Positions 1-6,747 of a DNA stretch of 34,061 nucleotides are shown piece by piece. Source of the stretch: a virus. Positions within the stretch are counted from its first letter, which is position 1. Every line of letters begins with the position of its first letter. The stretch is from positions 1 to 34,061 of IMG/VR virus record IMGVR_UViG_3300048772_000123; one strand, given 5' to 3'. The notes beneath the pieces are model-generated. The model worked only from the letters and a program-made list of their open reading frames with translations. It searched no databases and was not told where the DNA came from. The position numbers were made by a program, and so were the translations under genes.

Positions 1-634
1 GAACCGTGATTGCCGCTGTGGTGTTTCCCGTGATCCCAACATTGTAGTTTCCAGTAAAAGCACCCATTCCAGAAGTTGTATAAGAGGATGATATTGATGG
101 GTCGAGAACGATGGAATCTGGCTCTTGAACAGCCGCAGCAACCGGGAACATCGGAGGGAAAATACCCGTTTGGGCAGGCGCTGCTTGAGTTCCTGTGTCT
201 TTGAACATTCCATTCGCGTCTGCGAAAAAGGCGGTCGATACAGACGTAAAATCTGTGTTGCAGAATGACTGGATCGAGCACGGCTTACCGCTGAAGGACG
301 TTGAAATCTTGGTCCATGAACCAGGATTCAAACCTGAAATTCGCCAGAGAGCACCATCGCTCGTCACTGCATAGCGGTAATAATTATTTCCTAACTGGCC
401 GAGTTTGAACAACGTCTTGACGCTGCCTGATAGTGGGTAGACCGCACCGCCCAGGATTCCAGTGCTGTTGCAAATTACGCTGCCCAATCTTTGGGCATAG
501 GCCCCTTCCGCCAACTCCTCAACCGAATTTTCATTCAAAAGTCCCTGGGGATCGATCAAGTCATCGACTGGGCGCGCAAAAATTCCTTTGCTCTGGAACA
601 ACAAAACATGTTCGGCATAATGAGGATCGGACAT
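1..634 (-). CDS. Partial virion/tail-like structural protein (N-terminal part)
   Basis: This reading frame runs off the left edge of the window, so only about 211 N-terminal residues are visible. The ATG at 634 is the first start after an in-frame TGA at 653-655, and no strong ribosome binding site precedes it. The protein is rich in Gly, Ser, Thr and aromatic residues (for example YYRYAVTSDGALWRISG and FFADANGMFKD), the texture of beta-rich virion or tail proteins. No catalytic motif is visible. It was not in any complete open frame because it lacks a stop inside the window. Its place beyond the neck proteins in the direction of transcription supports a structural role, but the exact function is unknown. 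Confidence 0.75.
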   Translation of the reverse strand, partial: MSDPHYAEHVLLFQSKGIFARPVDDLIDPQGLLNENSVEELAEGAYAQRLGSVICNSTGILGGAVYPLSGSVKTLFKLGQLGNNYYRYAVTSDGALWRISGLNPGSWTKISTSFSGKPCSIQSFCNTDFTSVSTAFFADANGMFKDTGTQAAPAQTGIFPPMFPVAAAVQEPDSIVLDPSISSSYTTSGMGAFTGNYNVGITGNTTAAITV

Positions 635-667
635 AAGAGCATCGTACCGCGCTCAAAGCCGCAGATT

Positions 668-847
668 CTACCGTTTTCTTGGAATCGGAGTTTTCACGCC
701 AAATTCCGCGATATATACATCGGCGTCTTGATGAGTCTGGAATAGACGGACGTACTGCTTATCCCTAGTCGCATAATCGCTGAAGCGCCCTACGATCTCC
801 TCAAGTCGTTCCAACCTTTGTAGAACTTTCATGGCATCGTCAGTCAT
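668..847 (-). CDS. Small hypothetical protein (59 aa)
   Basis: A 59-residue ORF (MTDDAMKVLQRLERLEE...) lies in the 13-bp to 33-bp gaps between the two neighbouring genes. The start at 847 follows a GAGGGAAG purine tract. The N-terminal third is strongly amphipathic and likely forms a short coiled coil; the C-terminus ends in PRKR. Collinear spacing and the absence of any competing frame make it likely to be real. No family was recognised. Confidence 0.65.
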   Translation of the reverse strand: MTDDAMKVLQRLERLEEIVGRFSDYATRDKQYVRLFQTHQDADVYIAEFGVKTPIPRKR

Positions 848-860
848 GCTTCCCTCGATC

Positions 861-1403
861 CTAAAAGTTCTTCATCTCCTGCCAAACCGCTAGCGCCAAC
901 TTCTCGAACTCCAGTACCAGCATTGACCCGACATGCCCACCATCTGTACGCTTCACTACGCCGTTTAGGATGAGTCTTTCCAGAGCGTGATAGGTGGCCT
1001 CTCTTGCTCCTTCTATAATCCTCCGTTCGGCGTAATCAACACTGCCGTCTCCGTGACAAGTATGGTGGAGAACGTTTGGCAGGTAGTCTGCGGATTTTAG
1101 AGAAGACGGGACAAGAAAAGTATGTTGGCACTGCTCACACCGATAGCCGAAAAAGAACCATCTATGCTCTTCGCGCTTGAGTATTGGGCCTGCTCCCAAA
1201 TGTGCAGACGGTCCAGCATCATACATCAGCAATCCGTGAACCGGCTCAACTGAAGCGAACCACTGAATGTTCATCACAAAACTATCTTGCCAATAAACGC
1301 CAGCCACATCGATCCCAGGCTTTATTCCGCCCATCATCCGAGGAGTAGTCGTGCAGTGTACATACCCCGGCAATCCGCATTCGAGTAAAGCGTCCATCCC
1401 CAT
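861..1403 (-). CDS. Hypothetical protein with CxxC/CxH pairs
   Basis: This is a 180-residue protein with a clear GGAGGG ribosome binding site five bases before the ATG at 1403. The middle carries CEQCQHTF, and about 25 residues later HHTCHGDG, which could form a zinc site. The C-terminal half is helical and contains a segment (HALERLILNGVVKRTDGG) that resembles a small winged-helix. It sits three bases after the nucleotidyltransferase-like gene and is probably co-transcribed with it. No known family was recognised. Confidence 0.8.
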   Translation of the reverse strand: MGMDALLECGLPGYVHCTTTPRMMGGIKPGIDVAGVYWQDSFVMNIQWFASVEPVHGLLMYDAGPSAHLGAGPILKREEHRWFFFGYRCEQCQHTFLVPSSLKSADYLPNVLHHTCHGDGSVDYAERRIIEGAREATYHALERLILNGVVKRTDGGHVGSMLVLEFEKLALAVWQEMKNF

Positions 1404-1405
1404 AA

Positions 1406-1813
1406 TTACCCTCCGTATTTTACCGTCATTCCCGGCGTACTTAATCCCCGCTCATACATTTCCAGAGCGTCTTGCGGCCCGCAACGCGACAAACGAATCT
1501 GAATGTCTATCGTCCTGCCGTCTTTCAATCGAAGCAACGCACACAGTTCCGCAAAGATTGACGCCTCAGAATATTCGATTCTGGCTCCAAGATGATAAGC
1601 CACATCCTCAAGGAAATAACGTGGAATCACCCCGCTGCGTTTTTGAACGCAAATCAGGTCAAGGTCACGGCCATTACCGGAACGCGCTGTTGACCCATAG
1701 ACAGCAATCAGGAATCCATGCCTATTCCCAGTCGATTCAAGTTGAGTCAAAAGGCTTGGAATCTCATCGATGCTCCACCTTGGACACGCAGTAGTGTTCA
1801 GAGTGTCGTACAT
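1406..1813 (-). CDS. Nucleotidyltransferase-like protein (MNT fold)
   Basis: This 135-residue protein has the signature of the DNA polymerase beta-like nucleotidyltransferase fold. The motif VYGSTARSGNGRDLDLI (about residues 38-54) contains the GS pair and the two metal-binding aspartates of the GSxxR...DxD pattern. A further acidic position (DIQI) lies later in the protein. The start was set at the ATG at 1813 because GGAGGGG lies just before it; a GTG 12 bases upstream is also possible. Free-standing members are often antitoxins or substrate-modifying transferases. No HEPN-like partner is obvious next door, so the substrate is unknown. Confidence 0.75.
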   Translation of the reverse strand: MYDTLNTTACPRWSIDEIPSLLTQLESTGNRHGFLIAVYGSTARSGNGRDLDLICVQKRSGVIPRYFLEDVAYHLGARIEYSEASIFAELCALLRLKDGRTIDIQIRLSRCGPQDALEMYERGLSTPGMTVKYGG

Positions 1814-2034
1814 GGTCCCCTCCACTTCACAATGGCCTTCGGACCCTCTTTCACAAGAGACGTTGGCCGCTTAATAATTTGTGTCCAGGCCGACTTTAAG
1901 TTCCACCAGTCTATGAACACCACCGGGAAGTCATCGCTCGAATCCACACACCGGCCTTCAATCCAACGCTCATGTCGGATCGTTCCGCCCGGTTTGCGGT
2001 AGTAGCGGTCTTGGACTAGGACTGTATCGCGCAT
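1798..2034 (-). CDS. Small hypothetical protein (78 aa)
   Basis: A 78-residue ORF with a GAGAGG tract ahead of its ATG. It overlaps the next gene by 16 bases and the previous one by 19, typical of the coupled genes around it. It is rich in Trp, Arg and Lys (DWWNLKSAW, WRGPC). No known domain was recognised. Confidence 0.7.
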   Translation of the reverse strand: MRDTVLVQDRYYRKPGGTIRHERWIEGRCVDSSDDFPVVFIDWWNLKSAWTQIIKRPTSLVKEGPKAIVKWRGPCTTL

Positions 2035-2282
2035 TGCCGACCTCTCAGAACACCGTCAGGAACGGAGTCGTCAACTTCAATAGTTACCCCGTTCCACGGA
2101 GGCATATCGACAAACGGAAGCCGCCACACTTCATGCTGCCCCTCGATCACGTCACATCGTTGCTTGATGTCCGAGTAAGTAGCCGTGTTGACGTAGCATC
2201 GATGGGAGCCGAAAGCCTCTTTCGCCTTAAGCCCAAACTCTTCTTTCCAAGTGAACAATTCGTCTACAGTTACGTCCCTCAT
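2016..2282 (-). CDS. Small hypothetical protein (88 aa)
   Basis: An 88-residue ORF whose ATG overlaps the stop of the upstream gene in an ATGA arrangement, indicating translational coupling. The N-terminus is mixed helical; the centre contains DMPPWNGVTIEVDDSVPDG. No recognised motif. Confidence 0.72.
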   Translation of the reverse strand: MRDVTVDELFTWKEEFGLKAKEAFGSHRCYVNTATYSDIKQRCDVIEGQHEVWRLPFVDMPPWNGVTIEVDDSVPDGVLRGRQCAIQS

Positions 2283-2548
2283 ACTTTTGGATACTCCCCC
2301 GGCATTGCCAGTTGCGTAGACATCGGCATCATGGAGCCGTGGTGCGGCTGGCCGATAATCAGGTCTGCTCCCTGTGCTATCAACTTCCGCTCCTCGGCGC
2401 TAAATCGAAACCGCACCATCGAGCAGCGGCTTTGATCTTGAAACAGAATCCGGGCGACGATAATGGGGTAGTATTGCTCCTGCTCCAAAGCAACCACTTG
2501 CTCTGACTCAACTTCTCTCTCTGTCAATACCGGGCTTATTGAGTTCAT
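2279..2548 (-). CDS. Small hypothetical protein (89 aa)
   Basis: An 89-residue ORF with GGAGAAGAAAG directly before its ATG at 2548. The N-terminal half is acidic (EREVESEQVVALEQEQ) and the C-terminal half is His/Met/Gly-rich. It overlaps the preceding gene by about 40 bases. The family is unknown. Confidence 0.7.
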   Translation of the reverse strand: MNSISPVLTEREVESEQVVALEQEQYYPIIVARILFQDQSRCSMVRFRFSAEERKLIAQGADLIIGQPHHGSMMPMSTQLAMPGEYPKV

Positions 2549-2717
2549 CTTTCTTCTCCATTTTCAAAGCCGTTAAAACCACCGCATAGTTGTCCCGCAA
2601 ATCGGTTCCCAGTTGAACGAATGTACCGCAGTCGGTACACAGCCATCCCTTGCGATGGAAACTCTCGTGTGATCCGAGCATCAGCATTTCGTGTTTGCAC
2701 TCGGATGCGGGGATCAT
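2508..2717 (-). CDS. Small Cys/His zinc-finger-like protein (69 aa)
   Basis: The start at 2717 overlaps the upstream stop as ATGA. The pattern C-K-H, then a histidine pair, then LCTDCGTF, gives a plausible CxH...CxxC zinc site in the first 35 residues. The second half is a Lys/Glu-rich helix. It is one of more than a dozen small zinc-ribbon-like genes in this window. No specific function can be assigned. Confidence 0.72.
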   Translation of the reverse strand: MIPASECKHEMLMLGSHESFHRKGWLCTDCGTFVQLGTDLRDNYAVVLTALKMEKKDELNKPGIDRERS

Positions 2718-2974
2718 GACCCGTAGCCGCCATTGCCAAGATTCCTACGGAACGTCAACGGTATAGGACCACTGATCGTCCCATCGGGGTTCACCGTTGT
2801 CGTGTCGCCATTTTCCTCCGCAGGAATAATCGTCCCAATACGCTTCCCGTTCTTCTCAATATGGACTTTCATCCCCTTGGAAACGTGGTCAATTACGCTA
2901 CCCGGCTCAGAACGCAACTCCATCATGGAAACAGTTGCTTCTCTGCCACGATAATCGGTCTTCGGTAAGCCCAT
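2714..2974 (-). CDS. Phd/YefM antitoxin-like protein
   Basis: This 86-residue protein has the hallmark layout of the Phd/YefM fold. A short strand and helix (VSMMELRSEPGSVIDHVSKG) is followed by a hairpin ending in a GKRIGTIIP segment, equivalent to the usual G-K-P-V-A-V-L-V-P. The C-terminal 35 residues are Gly/Asn-rich, unlike the helical toxin-binding tails of known antitoxins. No RelE- or Doc-type toxin is recognisable beside it. It may be a solitary DNA-binding regulator. The start overlaps the upstream stop (TAATG). Confidence 0.65.
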   Translation of the reverse strand: MGLPKTDYRGREATVSMMELRSEPGSVIDHVSKGMKVHIEKNGKRIGTIIPAEENGDTTTVNPDGTISGPIPLTFRRNLGNGGYGS

Positions 2975-3207
2975 TACGCTCTCCCGGCTTTCACGTCCTC
3001 ATTGAACATCAAGAGTTCCGCCTGCAACTCAGAGAGTAAGTCTGACGTGTCCATGCTCTGCAATGGAACCTCAGTGAGTGCGTTTATCAAACCAGCGGCC
3101 CCGCCGAAGAATGTCCGCTTCAAGTCGATGTTTTGTTGCTTCGACAGGTTAGGCGGGAAACAAGCCGCCTTAAATGACTGCCACTGTCTTTCAAGCATTC
3201 CTTCCAT
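2974..3207 (-). CDS. Small hypothetical phage protein (77 aa)
   Basis: The start is the ATG at 3207, which overlaps the previous stop (TGATG) and has GGAGG five bases upstream. The sequence reads W..F...CFPPNLSKQQ....KRTFFGGAAGLINAL. This resembles a small phage protein type I have seen widely, with an F-GGAA-L segment followed by a long acidic helix, but I cannot name the family. Function unknown. Confidence 0.78.
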   Translation of the reverse strand: MEGMLERQWQSFKAACFPPNLSKQQNIDLKRTFFGGAAGLINALTEVPLQSMDTSDLLSELQAELLMFNEDVKAGRA

Positions 3208-3401
3208 CACGCCTCCTGAGCCCATATCGCGCGAATCCTGTCTGCGACATTTTTCCACGCTTCTGCGACTGTCTTTCCTTCGCCCTCAACCTTGACTTTT
3301 TTGAACGGACTATAGCGCCGAATCGTTACCTTTCCCGGCCAGTCCTCAACCGCATGGGCACTCTTCCAAACAGATTTAACCACCAATTCGTCGTCGCTCA
3401 C
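3207..3401 (-). CDS. Small hypothetical protein (64 aa)
   Basis: A 64-residue ORF starting with a GTG that overlaps the upstream TGA (GTGA), with AGGAGG immediately before. It reads as a compact alpha/beta domain with a Lys-rich middle (YSPFKKVKVEGEGKTV) and an amphipathic C-terminal helix with two tryptophans. Function unknown. Confidence 0.72.
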   Translation of the reverse strand: MSDDELVVKSVWKSAHAVEDWPGKVTIRRYSPFKKVKVEGEGKTVAEAWKNVADRIRAIWAQEA

Positions 3402-3577
3402 GCCTCCTGCCTCACCAGCGGCCTTCTGCTGGCCTCCTGCATCCTTCGGACGATCTCAGCCATGCAAGCCTCTTCACGGCGCTTTGCGTAGCCATTGCTG
3501 GCGTCCTGAGCTACGGTTTCAATAGAGTCTGTCCACTCAGCGTACAAATCTGGGTTGCTCATCTTGCGAACGTCCAC
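3398..3577 (-). CDS. Small hypothetical protein (59 aa)
   Basis: This gene was placed by reading the strand between 3401 and 3600. Two in-frame starts exist: GTG at 3577, and ATG at 3562 (54 residues, MSNPDLYAEW...). The GTG is preceded by GGAG with seven-base spacing, and that GGAG is the right arm of the dispersed palindrome at 3584-3600. The protein is mostly charged helix. It overlaps the next gene by four bases. Confidence 0.65.
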   Translation of the reverse strand: MDVRKMSNPDLYAEWTDSIETVAQDASNGYAKRREEACMAEIVRRMQEASRRPLVRQEA

Positions 3578-3583
3578 CGTCTC

Positions 3584-3600
3584 ACTCCAAAATTTGGAAT
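3584..3600. repeat. Dispersed palindrome copy 1
   Basis: On the minus strand this copy is ATTCCAAATTTTGGAGT. It begins on the final base of the TAA stop of the 3600-4067 gene. Its downstream arm is GGAG rather than GGAA and is positioned as the ribosome binding site of the GTG at 3577. Confidence 0.9.
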
Positions 3601-4067
3601 TACAACTCTTTCAAACTGATCTTTCCGCCATTCTTGTTGATGATTCCAGCCTTGTTGAGCCTGTACACGAGATCGGAAATACTTCCCGCTGCGCAGCCCA
3701 CATGAATCCGAAGCTGTGTCTGTGTAAGCGCCCCGTGCATGAGAAGCGCGTCTATAGCTTTAGCGGGCATGGGTCCAAGTTTCTGCTTCCAACTCTCCCA
3801 CACCGCGCTCTTCTGCGGACTAGACGCTGGCGATTCACCAACTCCCATCGCATCAATCTCACCAAAAATGTGCTGTAGACCTTGATATAGAGGCGTCAAC
3901 ACTGTCCGCAACTCCTGCGCTCCACGCGCCGCCGTAGCTGCCTCGCGTCGGCAAGAAGATGCTTCCTCGCGGGCCTCGCGCACTTCTTCGCGTAAGGTGT
4001 CGTTTTCCTGTCTGAGTCGCCGCACTTCATCCATCGGGTTGGGTAATGCCGCAAGCGAAAGGCTCAT
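3600..4067 (-). CDS. Coiled-coil plus winged-helix DNA-binding-like protein
   Basis: This is a 155-residue protein. Residues of about 12-60 form a heptad-like Arg/Glu coiled coil (VRRLRQENDTLREEVREARE). The C-terminal 55 residues look like a winged-helix: a helix (PAKAIDALLMHG), then LTQTQLRIHVGCAAGSISDLVYRLNKAG as turn and recognition helix, then a short wing. This suggests a dimeric DNA-binding regulator or replication accessory factor. It overlaps the J-domain-like gene in an ATGA arrangement. Confidence 0.75.
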   Translation of the reverse strand: MSLSLAALPNPMDEVRRLRQENDTLREEVREAREEASSCRREAATAARGAQELRTVLTPLYQGLQHIFGEIDAMGVGESPASSPQKSAVWESWKQKLGPMPAKAIDALLMHGALTQTQLRIHVGCAAGSISDLVYRLNKAGIINKNGGKISLKEL

Positions 4068-4672
4068 GCCGCCCCTCCAGTCGAAGCTACGAGTTTGGCT
4101 CGGAAGGCTCCGAGCGTCTGCGTAAGAATGGCTGGCGCTCCAACCCGCTCAAGGCCGCGAATATAAGAGAATGCCAACCGCAGAGCGCAAAGATTCAACC
4201 GCGCCTCCGTGTACTGGTCAATCGCCATCACATACTCGTGTCGATGATCGTGCGTTCCAAGAATCCATGCCTTCGCCTGTTGACGCCACTCGGACAGCTT
4301 CTTAAACAATGCAGGATCGCCGCCACCTGGGGAGTCGGGGTGGGCCTTCCTTGCGCGGTCGCGGAATGCCTCGTCAATCTCAGCCAGCGTCGGCGCAGGG
4401 CTTTCGAGTCCCAACCCCTGCTGCCAAGAGAAGTCCTCCTTCTTCATTGACCACCATACCGACACGCCAGGGTCGAGACGATCACCCTCAGAGCGGCAGA
4501 CGAGGATTGACGTTGCTTCCATCTTGTCAAGTTCGCTGGCAAGCATATCTCGGTATTGACCCCACGACTTCTTCCATGAGTGTTGCGGTTTGCGCTCCTT
4601 GATGCGCGTTCGTTCGCATCCATCCGGCCACTTCAACTTACATTCCTCAATCAGATCGACTTTCTTAGGCAT
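4064..4672 (-). CDS. J-domain (DnaJ-like) phage protein
   Basis: This 202-residue protein contains a J-domain-like segment at about residues 94-137. Helix II (LAEIDEAFRDRARKA) is followed by the diagnostic HPD tripeptide (111-113), a Gly-rich loop, and helix III (PALFKKLSEWRQQAKAWI). J-domains recruit and stimulate DnaK/Hsp70. The flanking regions, a basic N-terminus and a helical C-terminus, match no family I recognise. Helix I is short and the domain is internal, unlike bacterial DnaJ. It may redirect host chaperone activity, for example in replication or assembly. The start overlaps the previous gene by eight bases. Confidence 0.7.
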   Translation of the reverse strand: MPKKVDLIEECKLKWPDGCERTRIKERKPQHSWKKSWGQYRDMLASELDKMEATSILVCRSEGDRLDPGVSVWWSMKKEDFSWQQGLGLESPAPTLAEIDEAFRDRARKAHPDSPGGGDPALFKKLSEWRQQAKAWILGTHDHRHEYVMAIDQYTEARLNLCALRLAFSYIRGLERVGAPAILTQTLGAFRAKLVASTGGAA

Positions 4673-4967
4673 CCTCTTCCCCCTCTACAAACCGCTCCCC
4701 GCAGTCCTCGCAAACGTACTGTCCCTCACCAACAATGGTCAGATCGTCGCTGCCACATTCAGGGCACACGGGAATATCTTCTGGCCCCTCGTCAAGATCA
4801 TCGTCGAACTCGTCATACTCAAACGCGCCTCTCACTTGACCACCGGCACTCTCTTGCAACGCACACAGGCCAGATGAAGCCGGTACGGATTGTGCCGGTC
4901 CCTCACTGGCCTTGGCTTGCAGCCGAATAATTTGCAAATCAATCGCCTCATGTAGGCAGAATACCAC
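4665..4967 (-). CDS. Acidic zinc-ribbon protein
   Basis: The protein has about 100 residues. The second half is very acidic (EYDEFDDDLDEGPED) and ends in a classical four-Cys ribbon, CPECGSD...YVCEDCGERF. The start is uncertain: a GTG at 4967 follows the previous stop by five bases without a clear ribosome binding site, and an internal TTG after GAGG is an alternative. Ribbons of this type often bind nucleic acid or transcription proteins. Function unknown. Confidence 0.72.
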   Translation of the reverse strand: MVFCLHEAIDLQIIRLQAKASEGPAQSVPASSGLCALQESAGGQVRGAFEYDEFDDDLDEGPEDIPVCPECGSDDLTIVGEGQYVCEDCGERFVEGEEDA

Positions 4968-4972
4968 CTAAA

Positions 4973-5725
4973 TCATTTTTGAGGGTGTTCGTGAATCAGG
5001 AGATGGGCTGGTATTAAAGCCGCGCCTTCTGCCGGGGTCCGTGCGTCCATCTGCTTCATCCAGAACTTCGTCCCCATCACCTTGCAGTCGGCCAGTACAT
5101 CTTCCGCCCATTTACATTCCATCGGTCTGCGATGAGGACCGGACTCGCCCCCAAATATCATCCATTCGGGAACAATGGGATATCCTCCCATCACTCCATG
5201 CAGGCGCACAGGACCAAGCGCAGGCTCATAACTAACGAACGTTGTCAGATACCGGGCCGATGCAGCTTTGAACAGAATCGGCCAGCGCAGATCGTAATTC
5301 TCTTGATTCTCGGTCGTTGCACCCAGCCACACGTTATTGTGCTTGAATCCTGCTGGAAGATAGCGCGAATACCGCTGCGGGCGCTTGGTCAACAGAAGCC
5401 AAGTGAGATGCGGAGTGGTGTCGATCAACTCCCACAACCGTTCACGCTGGCCCTCTGGAGCCTCGTCGTCCATCACATCAGCCATCGAAGCGCAGAACAC
5501 TCTCCACGGCTCCCCAGAAGCCTCTGCAAGCCGGTTCCACTTGAGGGGTTCTTTCCAATAAGCATCGCTCATCACGCGGCGTGGAACACCCTTACCCCAT
5601 CCGTATCCATACCGCTTCGCAAGTGTGCGGGCATAACAGTTGTCGCACCCGTCTGATACCTCAGTGCAAATCCACCAACAGTTGAATGTGCTCGTGCACC
5701 AACTTATGCTTGTGTCCTGTCCCAT
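4973..5725 (-). CDS. Phage Gp37/Gp68-like (DUF5131) protein
   Basis: This 250-residue protein matches the Gp37/Gp68 family by several features: an opening SISWCTSTFN, the CTEVSDGCDNCYA cluster (Cys 20, 27 and 30), and later LLLTKRP and GGESG segments. I recall the family as radical-SAM-like in fold with an unusual Cys spacing and no established substrate. The start at 5725 follows GGGAGGG with four-base spacing, and the gene overlaps the preceding stop by 22 bases. The family name is confident; the reaction is unknown. Confidence 0.88.
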   Translation of the reverse strand: MGQDTSISWCTSTFNCWWICTEVSDGCDNCYARTLAKRYGYGWGKGVPRRVMSDAYWKEPLKWNRLAEASGEPWRVFCASMADVMDDEAPEGQRERLWELIDTTPHLTWLLLTKRPQRYSRYLPAGFKHNNVWLGATTENQENYDLRWPILFKAASARYLTTFVSYEPALGPVRLHGVMGGYPIVPEWMIFGGESGPHRRPMECKWAEDVLADCKVMGTKFWMKQMDARTPAEGAALIPAHLLIHEHPQK

Positions 5726-5964
5726 AAAACCCTCCCACATGGCATTGTGAATTCTCTCGGGTCAGAAACCGAATTCTGAACCGTAACCAAAGCCCAGGCC
5801 GGACACGTCTCGCACTCGATCTTGTACGATCCTCGTTCGGGTGCCACCGGCAGCTTCACCGTACACTCGGTTCCTGAGCACGTACTCTTCGGTCGTTCGC
5901 GGCCTAGCCAACTCTTCCGGTCTGGGGAGGTAGCGCCGATGAAGTAGAGTTTGTGGTCATTCAT
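5704..5964 (-). CDS. Small Cys-containing hypothetical protein (86 aa)
   Basis: The ATG at 5964 overlaps the stop of the YkgJ-like gene (ATGA). The 86-residue product has CSGTEC, CETCPAW and a final PCGRVLW, so it may bind a metal or iron-sulfur centre. It lies between two other cysteine-cluster proteins in one coupled run, suggesting a shared role. No family was recognised. Confidence 0.72.
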   Translation of the reverse strand: MNDHKLYFIGATSPDRKSWLGRERPKSTCSGTECTVKLPVAPERGSYKIECETCPAWALVTVQNSVSDPREFTMPCGRVLWDRTQA

Positions 5965-6347
5965 TGGGACCGTTCTCCCGCGTATACAAACTCGTGCGAT
6001 AGAGCCACAATGTCGTCCTCTTCTCCATCTAAGGAAACTCTCATGCGAGCTACGTCTCGCGTAATGATGTTTACCAACTGCGGATGATGTGGGCACTCCG
6101 CGCCTTCGGTCCTGCCGAAAATCTCGCACAAGGCTGGCCGCACCGGATACACCGCGCATGTCCAATTCCGCGTGTCCACAAAAGCGCAAGTCAACTTCCC
6201 TCTCTTTTGCGCCTTTAGCACCGCGTACTCTTCAGCCGGTACGCTCGCCAGATGTTTTTCAATTGCCGCGAGACGATGCGCCGACAAAGGGACTATGCCG
6301 CAACAGTCGGCATGGCAAGTCGAGCATGGCAATTTATCACTCATCAT
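5961..6347 (-). CDS. YkgJ-family cysteine cluster protein
   Basis: The product is 128 residues. The N-terminus carries CSTCHADCC. The centre carries CAFVDTRNWTCAVYPVRPALCEIFG, and CPHH follows. This spacing (CxxCxxxCC, C..C..Y..RP..C..F) is typical of YkgJ-like proteins, thought to chelate zinc or iron. The start is the first of two ATGs at 6347, preceded by GGAG that is part of a dispersed palindrome. It overlaps the upstream stop. Confidence 0.85.
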   Translation of the reverse strand: MMSDKLPCSTCHADCCGIVPLSAHRLAAIEKHLASVPAEEYAVLKAQKRGKLTCAFVDTRNWTCAVYPVRPALCEIFGRTEGAECPHHPQLVNIITRDVARMRVSLDGEEDDIVALSHEFVYAGERSQ

Positions 6348-6547
6348 TGGTTCTCCAAATTTTGGAGTCGGCTTGCCGCGTCCTTCCAAGCCTCTTCATC
6401 GGTCCAGTGGATGCCGCTTAGGATCACGTAGCCAACCAATGCAGGCGGGTCCGACTGCTCCCGTGGACGGCGTATCTCGACACGCGACCTGCGCCAATAT
6501 AAATACGCTGTCGGGTATTTACTAAAGACCTTTTCCTGATATGTCAT
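6344..6547 (-). CDS. Small basic hypothetical protein (67 aa)
   Basis: A 67-residue ORF with GAGGAA before its ATG. It is Arg/Tyr/Trp-rich in the first half and has a C-terminal WTDEEAWKDAASRLQNLENQ helix. The dispersed palindrome at 6352-6368 is read through as codons for the residues LQNLE near the C-terminus. No known domain. Confidence 0.72.
   Translation of the reverse strand: MTYQEKVFSKYPTAYLYWRRSRVEIRRPREQSDPPALVGYVILSGIHWTDEEAWKDAASRLQNLENQ
6352..6368. repeat. Dispersed palindrome copy 2
   Basis: On the minus strand this copy is ACTCCAAAATTTGGAGA, with the core CCAAANTTTGG intact. It lies in the last codons of the 6344-6547 gene and supplies GGAG five bases before the ATG of the YkgJ-like gene. 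Confidence 0.85.
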
Positions 6548-6653
6548 GGTTCCTCGCGTATTCCACTACTCTTGCTTTTACGGTCGCTGCGCTAGGCTTA
6601 CAAGGCTCGCTACTGCGTAGCGGCCTTGTGGGGAATGTTTCTGCTTCTGTCAT
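6522..6653 (-). CDS. Possible micro-ORF (43 aa) in the candidate origin
   Basis: A 43-residue frame starts at an ATG preceded by GAGGCAGAGGCAA and overlaps the next gene by 26 bases. It begins MTEAETFPTRPL. The same DNA holds a 13-bp hairpin, so coding capacity could be accidental. Reported with low confidence. Confidence 0.3.
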   Translation of the reverse strand: MTEAETFPTRPLRSSEPCKPSAATVKARVVEYARNHDISGKGL

Positions 6654-6747
6654 TTGCCTCTGCCTCTGTAATGTGCATCTGCTTTCTGCCTCTGCTTTCT
6701 GCTATGTGTGATGTTACGGTAACGTAACGCTACGTAACGCCGTTACG
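6548..6747. other. Candidate replication origin region
   Basis: This interval between two genes holds three structures. First, a hairpin at 6600-6629 (ACAAGGC, one bulged T, CGCTAC, loop TGC, then the complements). Second, a run of short direct repeats at about 6640-6705 built from CTGCTTTCTG and GCCTCTGC. Third, CGTAAC/GTTACG boxes beginning at 6713, 6723, 6733 and 6742, close to one helical turn apart, overlapping the 3' end of an initiator-like gene. Phased repeats plus a hairpin next to such a gene resemble iteron-type origins. No direct proof. Confidence 0.45.
6600..6629. repeat. 13-bp hairpin with one bulge
   Basis: The left arm is ACAAGGC and CGCTAC, separated by a single bulged T. 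The loop is TGC and the right arm is GTAGCG and GCCTTGT. There is no U-tract on either side, so it is not an intrinsic terminator. Confidence 0.8.
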
